Source: an uncultured Eubacteriales bacterium
GTDB lineage: Bacteria > Bacillota > Clostridia > Oscillospirales > Oscillospiraceae
Assembly (NCBI GenBank): GCA_905202605.1
Contig: CAJKSU010000099.1
Coordinates: 1-9,837, forward strand
Reading direction: 5' to 3'
DNA: 9,837 bases
Under the pieces are notes generated by a model that was not told the DNA's origin, did no database searches, and was given only the letters and a program-made list of their open reading frames with translations. A program made the translations under genes and the position numbers. This document shows, in pieces, positions 1 through 6,521 of this stretch. The stretch's first letter is position 1. Every line of letters starts with the position of its first letter.

Positions 1-1308
1 TTTGATCATCTTCACATCGCCGTTGCGGATACCCAGCGCCGCCGGAAGCAGCTCAGAGGAATACAGGTTCCCCTGAACGTCCATCAGCCGAAACATCACA
101 TAATACTCGTATCCATCCTCATAAAGCGGAAGATACTGAAATGCAAATTCGTCCTCCAGTGACTGCTCGTAATAGCTGAATGTAGAATTATTCTTCGGCC
201 AGCTCCAATAGTCCTCCAGTGTACCATCCTCATTCCGGGTCAGATAGTGACCATCAATATTGGACAAGGAGAGAATCCGCCATTCTGATAAATCCGCTTC
301 CTTCTGCTTACCTGAGGTCATGGATGTCCCTTGGAGCTTTTCTTCTTTTCCCGCCTCATCCTCATAAACGCCGGTGATATCAATGCGCTCCCCATCTCCG
401 CTGAGATGCAGGGTGACTCGCTGATCTTTCCATCCCTCTGTCGTGTACGTGCGAAAATCATCGATCTCAAACGGCTGCAGCACGCCGCCCGCCGTATATC
501 TCGCCACGCCGTCCACCACGTCCCACTGCCGCATGGGAACAATGGCCTTCTCACCGGTGGTGAGATCCACCAGATAGGGTATCTCACCGCCGAAGGACGC
601 GGTAAGCAGGCCGTCCTCTTCCTCCACGTCCTCGCTGTAATAGACTGCCTGATACGTCTCCTCCCCCAGCCGCCGCAGGATGAAATACCCGCCGGAGGCA
701 TAGTTTTCCGCCTGCTCCGGGGTCAGCTGGAGGGTATACACGCCGGTATCCTCCTGCTGGGCGGTCAGGCCGTCGCTGAAGTCCTCCCGCATATCCGTTC
801 CGAGCCATACCTGCTCATACCGCTGGAGATACGCCTGATACTGGCTCAGGCAGCTCAGCTGGCTGTACTCTTCCCGCCATTCGCTGCGGTAATAGTCCTT
901 ATTATAGTAGGGATAATACAGGCTCAGGCCGCAGCAGCCGGTGGTATTGGTTCCGTTCTGGGTGACCATTTGGGAAAGAATCTCCTGCACCGCCGCGGTC
1001 TGTTCGGGATACTGCTCCGCCATTTCGTCCATCAGGCTGTCAAGGTCCACCAGATCATACTCCGACCCGGTGGAAGCACGCCCCAGCGCACGGGTTTCGA
1101 TCCGTTCCAGCGCCAGACTGCCATAACCGCCGCTCACCGAAGAAGCCGCCTCCGAAAACAGCCCGTCAATGGCTTTCTCCAGCTCGTCCGTATAGGAAAG
1201 GTCGATGGCGGCCAGAGTCACGTCGCTTTCGATGAAATCGGGTTCGTATTTTTTCCCTTGCCCTGCGCCTGACTCCGCCGTTTTCCGTTTCCATACATCG
1301 GAAGCATA
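1..1308 (-). pseudogene. 5'-truncated clostripain-like (peptidase family C11) gene, C-terminal half; runs off the left edge
   Basis: On the minus strand one frame is open from 1371 to the window edge. From about 1260 it reads like the second half of clostridial C11 cysteine peptidases: TLAAIDLSYTDELEKAI, then a YDLVDLDSL stretch near 1060, then GCCGLSLYYPYYN near 905-945, the conserved segment that closes the caspase-like fold. After it comes a beta-rich, acidic C-terminal region of at least 270 residues, also usual for secreted members. The N-terminal half, which carries the signal peptide and the catalytic His and Cys, is absent: the frame meets a stop at 1372-1374, and smpB with its promoter occupies the DNA beyond. 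The frame has no ATG before about 1026; the only other start is a GTG at 1221 without a Shine-Dalgarno. I infer a decayed remnant, inactive as a protease. A frameshift or an assembly join at 1250-1370 is the alternative. Confidence 0.72.
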
Positions 1309-1337
1309 TGCCTCCCACCCTTCGACGCTTCTCGCCC

Positions 1338-1366
1338 TTGCACTTTTGGAAAAACTATGGTATAAT
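1338..1366 (+). promoter_or_regulatory. Sigma-A promoter of smpB
   Basis: TTGCAC (1338-1343) and TATAAT (1361-1366) are 17 bases apart, and the -10 is extended by TGG (1358-1360). Transcription should begin near 1372, giving a leader of about 20 nt before the smpB start. It points away from the protease remnant, so the two units are divergent. Confidence 0.85.
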
Positions 1367-1392
1367 GTCCGTTACGAAGGAGGCGAATCCCG

Positions 1393-1863
1393 GTGGCACA
1401 GAAAAGCGGCGTCAAGCTGGTGGCGAAAAACCCCAAGGCGTATCATGAATACTACATTGTGGAAAAGTTCGAGGCTGGCGTTGAGCTGTTTGGCACCGAG
1501 GTAAAATCCATCCGCGCAGGTAAGCTGAGCCTGAAAGAGGCGTGGTGCGACATCAAAAACGGCGAGGTTTTCGTCAAGCAGATGCACATCTCCCCCTATG
1601 AAATGGGCAGCTTTTCCAATCGGGATCCCCTGCGGCCAAAGCGTCTGCTGCTCCATAAGAAGGAGATCCAGATGCTTTCCAGCAAGGTTTCTCAGGCGGG
1701 CTACGCGCTGGTTCCCCTTTCGGTCTACTTTAAAAATTCCCGTGTCAAGGTGGAAATCGCTTTGGCAAAAGGTAAAAAGCTGCACGATAAACGTGCCGTG
1801 GCGGCGGAGAAGGACGCCAAGCGTCAGATGGACCGCGCCATGAAAGAAAGGAATCAATACTAA
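1393..1863 (+). CDS. smpB: SsrA-binding protein SmpB
   Basis: SmpB binds the tRNA-like domain of tmRNA, delivers alanyl-tmRNA to stalled ribosomes and mimics the missing codon-anticodon stem in the decoding centre. The 156-residue product has the usual family length and hallmarks: ELFGTEVKSIRAGKLSLKEAW (about 31-51), the second beta-barrel half, the GKKLHDKR motif at 127-134, and a basic Lys/Arg-rich C-terminal tail that in this family inserts into the mRNA channel. The start is GTG, chosen because AAGGAGG (1377-1383) lies 9 nt upstream and the family N-terminus follows directly. The stop overlaps the next gene's ATG by one base (TAATG), so the two are probably translationally coupled. Its RNA partner ssrA lies about 760 bases downstream on the same strand, which supports the call strongly. 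Confidence 0.97.
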   Translation: MAQKSGVKLVAKNPKAYHEYYIVEKFEAGVELFGTEVKSIRAGKLSLKEAWCDIKNGEVFVKQMHISPYEMGSFSNRDPLRPKRLLLHKKEIQMLSSKVSQAGYALVPLSVYFKNSRVKVEIALAKGKKLHDKRAVAAEKDAKRQMDRAMKERNQY

Positions 1864-2402
1864 TGGCAAATCCTGTTGTTACCATTGAAATGGAAAACGG
1901 CGGCAAGATCATTGCAGAGCTGTACCCCGAAATCGCCCCGGAGACGGTGAACAACTTTGTCTCTCTGGCAAAGCAGGGCTTCTATAACGGCCTGATTTTC
2001 CACCGTGTCATCCCCGGCTTTATGATTCAGGGCGGCGACCCCGAAGGCACCGGAATGGGCGGCCCCGGCTACTGCATCAAGGGCGAGTTCCTGATGAACG
2101 GCGTTAAGAACACTTTGAGCCACAAGCGCGGCGTCCTCAGCATGGCTCGTGCCGGTCACCCCAACTCCGCCGGAAGCCAGTTCTTCATTATGCATGCCGA
2201 CGCCAAGCACCTCAACAACCAGTACGCCGCATTCGGCAAGGTCACTGAGGGCATGGACGTGGTGGATCAGATCGCCAGCGTCAAGACGGATTACAACGAT
2301 CGTCCCCAGACCGAGCAGAAGATCAAGACCGTCACCGTAGACACCTTCGGTGTGGAGTATCCGGAGCCGAATAAGCTCCCCGATCCCTTTGGTCGGTACT
2401 AA
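1863..2402 (+). CDS. ppiB: Peptidyl-prolyl cis-trans isomerase, cyclophilin type
   Basis: A 179-residue single-domain cyclophilin, which speeds cis-trans isomerisation of Xaa-Pro bonds during protein folding. It has no signal peptide, so it should be cytoplasmic. Key motifs are FHRVIPGFMIQGGD at 46-59 with the catalytic Arg48 and Gln56, a Gly-rich loop (GTGMGGPG), SMARAGHPNSAGSQFFI around 93-109, and AAFGKV at 122-127. The position of the cyclosporin-binding tryptophan of eukaryotic cyclophilin A appears to be occupied by a leucine (HLNNQ), as in many bacterial members. The ATG overlaps the smpB stop, and AAAGGA inside the end of smpB (1847-1852) serves as ribosome binding site. No terminator follows, so transcription may continue toward ssrA. 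The family is certain; the symbol ppiB is the usual one for cytoplasmic Firmicutes members. Confidence 0.93.
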   Translation: MANPVVTIEMENGGKIIAELYPEIAPETVNNFVSLAKQGFYNGLIFHRVIPGFMIQGGDPEGTGMGGPGYCIKGEFLMNGVKNTLSHKRGVLSMARAGHPNSAGSQFFIMHADAKHLNNQYAAFGKVTEGMDVVDQIASVKTDYNDRPQTEQKIKTVTVDTFGVEYPEPNKLPDPFGRY

Positions 2403-2460
2403 TTCATTTTCAGTCTTTCTATTAGAATCTTACCTACGTCAGTTATCGAAATAATTGGGA

Positions 2461-2613
2461 GATTTCAGACGGATTGGCAAGAGCAGATACGCAGAGATTT
2501 TTTGATCTGACAAGCCAAAAAACCGCAGGAATACTTTGTGTATTTCAAGGTTTTGCGGCGCGGTCAGAGCGGAAAAGATCAAGTAGCTGCCGCAGACACA
2601 TCCGTCTGAAATC
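2461..2613. repeat. 153-bp element bounded by perfect 14-bp inverted repeats, upstream of ssrA
   Basis: GATTTCAGACGGAT (2461-2474) recurs as its exact reverse complement at 2600-2613. Nested inside are further complementary segments: TTGAT and CTGAC (2502-2511) with GTCAG (2563-2567) and ATCAA (2578-2582); CCGCA (2523-2527) with TGCGG (2554-2558); and a 7-bp hairpin 2528-2534/2540-2546 around the loop TTTGT. It holds no ORF of note, no T-tract after the outer stem, and no convincing promoter. It could be a miniature inverted-repeat element or a folded leader/non-coding RNA ahead of tmRNA. The repeats are seen directly; the role is unknown. Confidence 0.6.
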
Positions 2614-2624
2614 GACCTCAACAC

Positions 2625-2975
2625 GGGGCTGTAACGGGTTCGACGGGGGTAGTGAGGCTTGATAAGCGGGCAGAGGCGCCTTACCTCTATAAAAAGGGCA
2701 AACTTTTCAATTAACTGACAACGATAATTTCGTTCTGGCTGCTGCTTAATTAGCAGCCCATCCGTTCCGGAAGGACCACGAGCCGGGGTACGGGTGTGAT
2801 TTAAGTGGTGACCGTGCGTATGCTGGGCTTCGAGCATACCATGCATAAGAAGCTACTAAACCGGATAGTGTGACGGTTCACGCTCCGGCAAGGGAATGTA
2901 AACAATCGTCTGCGCCCGGAGAAAGTCCTGTCAAGTTGCTTTCGGACAGGGGTTCAATTCCCCTCAGCTCCACCA
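2625..2975 (+). ncRNA. ssrA: Transfer-messenger RNA (tmRNA, SsrA)
   Basis: One-piece tmRNA of about 351 nt. The 5' end GGGGCTG (2625-2631) pairs with CAGCTCC (2965-2971) as a 7-bp acceptor stem containing the G3-U70 wobble that alanyl-tRNA synthetase recognises, followed by discriminator A and an encoded CCA (2973-2975). The T arm is AGGGG-TTCAATT-CCCCT, and the 5' D-like region has GGGTTCGACGGGGG. A pseudoknot stem AGAGG/CCTCT near 2680 precedes the tag frame. The tag frame ends DNDNFVLAAA-TAA (2717-2749), and its stop lies in the loop of helix 5 (2737-2743 paired with 2752-2758). Reading the same frame upstream gives GQTFQLT from 2696, so the resume codon may be the GGG there. SmpB is encoded just upstream. 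The ends were set by the acceptor stem pairing. Confidence 0.97.
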
Positions 2976-2976
2976 T

Positions 2977-3012
2977 AACGCCCGCCGCAGTTTTCGCTGC
3001 GGCGGGCGTTTT
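2977..3012 (+). terminator. Rho-independent terminator of ssrA
   Basis: A perfect 12-bp GC-rich stem (2979-2990 with 2997-3008, extended by two A-T pairs), a 6-nt loop TTTTCG and a short T run. It starts one base after the CCA of tmRNA and marks the end of the smpB-ppi-ssrA cluster. Confidence 0.9.
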
Positions 3013-3189
3013 CACCCAAACCGCACTGCGCCGGACAATCTTTCCGCCCCTGCTCCTTTTCGTCATCCTCTTGCTTTCAGAATAATCTCTAAGCTGTTTT
3101 CCCGAATCGTATCCTAGCACAAAGCGGAAAGAAATCCATAGATCCCTTCCATTTTCGTCGATTTCCATGCCGTTTTGGTCACTTTTATG

Positions 3190-3227
3190 AAAAACGCGCC
3201 CTGCCGAATTCGACAGAGCGCATTTTT
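3190..3227 (-). terminator. Rho-independent terminator of the ABC transporter operon
   Basis: Bases 3196-3221 form an 11-bp stem with an AATT loop, flanked by five A (3190-3194) and five T (3223-3227). Two pairs are G-U wobbles in the minus-strand RNA but would be A-C mismatches in the plus-strand RNA, so the stem is best for the minus-strand operon ending at 3245. It may weakly stop plus-strand transcripts too. The rest of 3013-3189 shows nothing I can interpret. Confidence 0.85.
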
Positions 3228-3244
3228 GATTCCTTTTATCCGTT

Positions 3245-4039
3245 TTATCCAAGGATCATCCGATCGTTGCTGAACTCCTCACCGGAGGCCACGTTGAACT
3301 TCTCCAGCAGATCCTCTACGGTAAGCTTCTTTTTCTCCTCACCGGAAATGTTCAGGATCACATGGCCGTCCTTCATCATAATCAAGCGGTTGCCGTGGGC
3401 AATGGCGTCCTTCATGTTGTGGGTGATCATCAGGGTGGTCAGGCGGTCACGATTGACGATCTTCTCGGTGGCCTCCAGCACCTTGGCCGCAGTCTTGGGA
3501 TCCAGCGCCGCCGTATGCTCGTCCAGCAGCAGCAGCTTGGGCTTTACCAGACTTGCCATCAGCAGGGTCAACGCCTGACGCTGGCCGCCGGAAAGCAGGC
3601 CGACCTTAGAGGTCAGACGCTCCTCCAGACCTAAGTCCAGAATTTTCAGCAGCTCCCGATACTCCTCCCGCTCAGCCTTGGTGATGCCGGGACGCAGCGT
3701 CCGCCTCTGCCCCCGGCGCTTTGCCAGTGCCAGATTCTCCTCGATCTGCATGGTTGCCGCTGTGCCGGTCATGGGATCCTGAAACACACGCCCGATGTAC
3801 TTGGCACGCTTATGCTCCGGGAGCTTGGTCACATCCACGCCGTCAATCAGGATACTGCCCTGATCCACCTGAAACACACCGGCCACCGCATTGAGCATGG
3901 TGGATTTGCCTGCACCGTTGCCGCCGATGACGGTACAGAAGTCGCCCTCATCCAGATGGAGAGACAGACCGTTCAGCGCCACCTTTTCATTGACCGTACC
4001 GCCATTGAATACCTTTACAATATTGTCGATGTTAAGCAT
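3245..4039 (-). CDS. ABC transporter ATP-binding protein (TrpZ/LivG-like branch)
   Basis: The cytoplasmic ATPase of the importer encoded with the next two genes. It is a single nucleotide-binding domain of 264 residues, normal for the family. Motifs in order: Walker A GGNGAGKST (39-47), Q-loop Gln87 in RVFQDP, signature LSGGQRQ (149-155), Walker B LLLLDE with catalytic Glu174, D-loop TAALD, and switch His207 in MITHNM. ATP binding and hydrolysis should be intact. The ATG lies within the end of the permease gene (8-nt overlap), with GGAGGGAG about 6 nt upstream, so translation is coupled. In related systems, such as the pneumococcal TrpXYZ set, the same three-gene order occurs. The substrate cannot be read from this subunit. 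Confidence 0.93.
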   Translation of the reverse strand: MLNIDNIVKVFNGGTVNEKVALNGLSLHLDEGDFCTVIGGNGAGKSTMLNAVAGVFQVDQGSILIDGVDVTKLPEHKRAKYIGRVFQDPMTGTAATMQIEENLALAKRRGQRRTLRPGITKAEREEYRELLKILDLGLEERLTSKVGLLSGGQRQALTLLMASLVKPKLLLLDEHTAALDPKTAAKVLEATEKIVNRDRLTTLMITHNMKDAIAHGNRLIMMKDGHVILNISGEEKKKLTVEDLLEKFNVASGEEFSNDRMILG

Positions 4040-4982
4040 GGTTGGCTCCCTCCTTCACACGCTTGGATTTGCCGGAGAAATGCTTGCTCTTGAGATAGGG
4101 AACCGCCAGGAACAGCGCCACCACCAGAGCAGTCAGCAGCTTCAGGTCGTCGGTGGACAGACCCATGCGCAGGACAATCTGGATTACGATATAGTAGATG
4201 ATTGCGCCGAACACCGCCGCCAGCAGCTTCAGGCCGAAGTTATGGAAGATCTTATCAAAGATGACCTCGCCGATGATCACCGCCGCCAGACCGATGACAA
4301 TGGCGCCGCGGCCCATGTTGATATCGGAGAAGCCCTGATACTGGCTCAGGAGCGCACCGGCAAGGGCAACCAGACCGTTGGAGATCATCAGACCCAGCAC
4401 CTTTGCCACGTTGGTGTTGATGCCCTGCGCCCGCGCCATATTCTGGTTGGCGCCGGTGGCACGGAGGGAGCAGCCCATTTCCGTACCGAAGAACCAGTAC
4501 AGCAGCACAATCACAATCAGGCAGACAATCGCCAGCACGATCAGGGGGTTATTGAGGCCTGCCTCCCGCACGTAGCGCGCCGACACCAGCAGATCATATT
4601 TGTCTACGGAAACAGGCAGGTTGGCCTTGCCGCCGCCGGTGCCGTAGCCCATGATCCGCAGGTTCACGGAGTAGAGCGCCAGCTGGGTCAGGATACCAGC
4701 CAGAATGGCGGGTATTCCGCAGAAGGTGTGGAAAAAGCCGGTGACAAAGCCTGCCGCCATACCGGCCAGAATGGCACACAGCAGCGCCAGCCACATGGGC
4801 GCACCGTTGATGGTCAGAATAACGCACACCGCACCGCCGGTTCCCAGCGAGCCGTCTACAGTCAGATCGGCTACATCCAGAATCCGGTAGGTGATGTACA
4901 CGCCAATGGCCATCACGCCCCAGATCATGCCCTGTGCCACCGCACCGGGCATGGAATTCAGGAGACTTACCAGAAAGTCCAT
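4032..4982 (-). CDS. ABC transporter permease (BPD_transp_2 / LivH-like family)
   Basis: Membrane subunit of the importer, 316 residues with roughly eight hydrophobic segments and a basic C-terminal end (KSKHFSGKSKRVKEG). The N-terminal stretch AIGVYITYRILDVADLTVDGSLGTG is typical of permeases that pair with PF04392 binding proteins. The cytoplasmic segment GCSLRATGANQNMARAQGIN (about 180-200) is the coupling region of the branched-chain amino acid permease superfamily, which docks onto the ATPase. It is one fused subunit, so the transporter probably works as a homodimer. The start ATG at 4982 has GGAGG (4992-4996) 9 nt upstream. It follows the binding-protein gene after a 112-bp gap that contains a terminator-like hairpin, and overlaps the ATPase gene. 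Confidence 0.92.
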   Translation of the reverse strand: MDFLVSLLNSMPGAVAQGMIWGVMAIGVYITYRILDVADLTVDGSLGTGGAVCVILTINGAPMWLALLCAILAGMAAGFVTGFFHTFCGIPAILAGILTQLALYSVNLRIMGYGTGGGKANLPVSVDKYDLLVSARYVREAGLNNPLIVLAIVCLIVIVLLYWFFGTEMGCSLRATGANQNMARAQGINTNVAKVLGLMISNGLVALAGALLSQYQGFSDINMGRGAIVIGLAAVIIGEVIFDKIFHNFGLKLLAAVFGAIIYYIVIQIVLRMGLSTDDLKLLTALVVALFLAVPYLKSKHFSGKSKRVKEGANHA

Positions 4983-5037
4983 AAAATGATTCCTCCAAAC
5001 ATAATTTAAAAAAGTGTATAATCCGTTTTATTATAGC

Positions 5038-5075
5038 AAAAAGCAGCGGAAAAAGGAAGTCCCTTTTTCCGCTGC
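5038..5075 (-). terminator. Intercistronic terminator or attenuator between binding-protein and permease genes
   Basis: A perfect 14-bp stem (5043-5056 with 5062-5075) with a 5-nt loop, followed on the minus strand by five T (5042-5038). It lies 20 nt after the binding-protein stop and 56 nt before the permease start. Partial read-through would yield more lipoprotein than membrane and ATPase subunits. TATAAT (minus, just after the T run) lacks a recognisable -35, so a second promoter is unproven. Confidence 0.8.
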
Positions 5076-5094
5076 CTTTGAATTTACGAAGGAA

Positions 5095-6204
5095 TTATTC
5101 CTCAGCAATTGCCTCGTAGCCGTCGGGAATGGTGATGCCCAGAGCCTCGCAGTTGGCAGCATTGTACTTCTTGGTAACAGCGGAAGCGCTCTCAACCGGC
5201 ATGGTGGTAACATCAGCACCCTCGGTGAGGATCTTGGCAGCCATCTGACCGGTGGTGTAGCCCAGGTCATAGTAGGAGATGGACAGGGTAGCAACGCCGC
5301 AGCCCTTGCAGATGCCCTCCTCACCGGCTACCACGGGAACCTTTGCGGGCAGAACCACATTGGCAATGGCCTCGGTGTTGGAAGCGGCGGTGTTATCGGT
5401 GGGGATGTAGATGACATCGGCGTTGTCGCAGGCGGTCTGGGTGACGGAAGTAACATCGTTGGTGTCGTTGAAGGCATAACGCTCCACCTCGTAGCCCTCG
5501 TCCTTCAGGTAGCCCTCGATGGTGTCGCACTGGTAGACGGAGTTCGGCTCAGCGGTGCAGTACAGCAGGCCGACCTTCTTGGCATCGGGGAACAGCTCCT
5601 TAATCATGGCAGCCTGCTGATCCAGCGGCGCCAGATCGGAGGTACCGGAGACATTGGTGCCAACGGTGCCGGTCCAGTTGTCGATCTCCAGAGCGGTAGC
5701 ATAGTCGGTAACGGACGTGCCAAGAACGGGGATATCAGAGGTAGCAGCAGCGGCAGCCTGAAGAGGAGCCGTAGCATTTGCCAGAATCAGATCCACATTC
5801 TCGGACAGGAAGCCGTTGACGATAGTGGAGCAGTTGGCGGAGTCGCCGGAAGCGTTCTGCTCATCAAACTTTACCTTATCGCCCAGCTGCTCGGTGAGGG
5901 CATCCTTGAAGCCCTGCGTTGCAGCGTCCAGTGCCTCATGCTGTACCAGCTGGCAGATACCGATCAGGTAGGTGTCGCCGCCAGCAGCGGCAGTCTCCGT
6001 CTCAGCTGCGGAGCCGGCCTCAGCGGCGGAGCCGGCCTGAGCAGGAGCGGCAGTCGTCTCAGCAGCCTCGGTTGCTGCGGGAGCTGCGGCGGAAGAAGCG
6101 GCAGCACCGGCATTGCCGGAATCAGTATTGCTGCCGCAGGCGGACATCGCTGCAACCATGCCGATGGCTATGAGCAGCGCAGTGAGCTTTTTCAGTTTTT
6201 TCAT
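5095..6204 (-). CDS. ABC transporter substrate-binding lipoprotein (PF04392 / TrpX-like)
   Basis: The extracellular solute-binding subunit of the importer, 369 residues. The N-terminus is a lipoprotein signal: MKKLKK, a hydrophobic core, and lipobox AMSAC with Cys23 as the lipidated residue. Residues about 24-77 are an Ala/Ser/Thr/Glu/Gly-rich tether with the repeated unit AGSAAE. The folded part begins at TYLIGICQLVQHEALDAATQGFK and contains LANATAPLQAAAAATSDIPVLGTSVTDY and YYDLGYTTGQMAAKIL, which are hallmarks of this two-lobed family. Characterised relatives bind aromatic amino acids (TrpX), but many have unknown ligands, so I do not assign one. A Cys pair near GICKGCGV is a local oddity. 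The start ATG has GGAGG (6215-6219) 10 nt upstream, and the gene is first in its operon, after a consensus promoter. Confidence 0.93.
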   Translation of the reverse strand: MKKLKKLTALLIAIGMVAAMSACGSNTDSGNAGAAASSAAAPAATEAAETTAAPAQAGSAAEAGSAAETETAAAGGDTYLIGICQLVQHEALDAATQGFKDALTEQLGDKVKFDEQNASGDSANCSTIVNGFLSENVDLILANATAPLQAAAAATSDIPVLGTSVTDYATALEIDNWTGTVGTNVSGTSDLAPLDQQAAMIKELFPDAKKVGLLYCTAEPNSVYQCDTIEGYLKDEGYEVERYAFNDTNDVTSVTQTACDNADVIYIPTDNTAASNTEAIANVVLPAKVPVVAGEEGICKGCGVATLSISYYDLGYTTGQMAAKILTEGADVTTMPVESASAVTKKYNAANCEALGITIPDGYEAIAEE

Positions 6205-6275
6205 AATGAATGAACCTCCATTTTGTCTGCGCCGGTCTATGGAAAGCGGGTTTTACCGCAGCCAAGATCTTATTT

Positions 6276-6295
6276 ACGCAAACACTTTAATGCGT
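6276..6295. promoter_or_regulatory. Small inverted repeat at the start of the transporter leader, possible operator
   Basis: ACGCA (6276-6280) and TGCGT (6291-6295) flank ten AT-rich bases, and lie at about +5 to +25 of the predicted transcript. The position would suit a repressor site or a small leader hairpin. The arms are short, so chance is possible. I found no T-box or riboswitch consensus in the roughly 95-nt leader. Confidence 0.25.
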
Positions 6296-6306
6296 TACGT
6301 CATAGA

Positions 6307-6334
6307 ATTATACATCGTTTTTTTCATTTGTCAA
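6307..6334 (-). promoter_or_regulatory. Consensus sigma-A promoter of the ABC transporter operon
   Basis: On the minus strand TTGACA (6334-6329) and TATAAT (6312-6307) match both consensus hexamers perfectly, with a 16-nt spacer that includes seven A. Transcription should start near 6300. The DNA just upstream (6335-6400) is AT-rich, as an UP element would be. Strong basal expression is expected unless it is repressed. Confidence 0.9.
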
Positions 6335-6431
6335 CTGTAATTTTACATATCCTTCGGAAAAATTACGTATAAACCGTATATTTATTCATTCATTTTTCAC
6401 TTTTATGCAGCAAAGTGGATGAGAATATCCG

Positions 6432-6476
6432 AAAAAAGCACAATCCCGACAAATCCAACGATGGCTTGCCGGGATT
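6432..6476 (-). terminator. Terminator of the topB-xth operon
   Basis: On the minus strand bases 6476-6465 pair with 6453-6442 (12 bp including two G-U pairs that would be mismatches in plus-strand RNA). Four bases later comes a run of six T (6437-6432). It lies 46 nt after the exonuclease stop. The stretch 6477-6521 is AT-rich and shows nothing else. Confidence 0.75.
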
Positions 6477-6521
6477 TTTGTATACTATTACAAAATTATA
6501 TTAATTTCTGCCGGTATGGGC

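Noticed and set aside
331..1272. Plus-strand ORF of 313 codons
   Set aside because: It lies opposite the protease fragment, whose minus-strand frame has clear C11 homology. The plus-strand product matches nothing and has an odd composition.
2403..2624. A dedicated ssrA promoter
   Set aside because: Candidates such as AATAAT near 2449 and TTGGCA near 2474 have no properly spaced partner hexamer, so none is good enough to annotate.
2698..2718. GCA-AAC as the tmRNA resume codon
   Set aside because: This frame reads six codons and stops at TGA, without the hydrophobic LAA-type end. The adjacent frame gives the proper tag end.
2878..3252. Minus-strand ORF of 124 codons containing VELRGIEPLSES
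   Set aside because: It is antisense to the 3' end of tmRNA and its terminator. This peptide is a known type of false translation from the T-arm region of tRNA-like genes.
3891..5009. Plus-strand ORF of 372 codons
   Set aside because: It is antisense to the permease gene, with His/Gln-rich nonsense composition and no ribosome binding site.
5014..6213. Plus-strand ORF of 399 codons rich in Gly, Ser and Leu
   Set aside because: It is the shadow of the binding-lipoprotein gene, opened by its biased codon use. It crosses the intercistronic terminator and has no family motif.
6205..6300. T-box or riboswitch in the transporter leader
   Set aside because: The leader is only about 95 nt and shows neither a T-box GGTGG-type motif nor a terminator/antiterminator pair.
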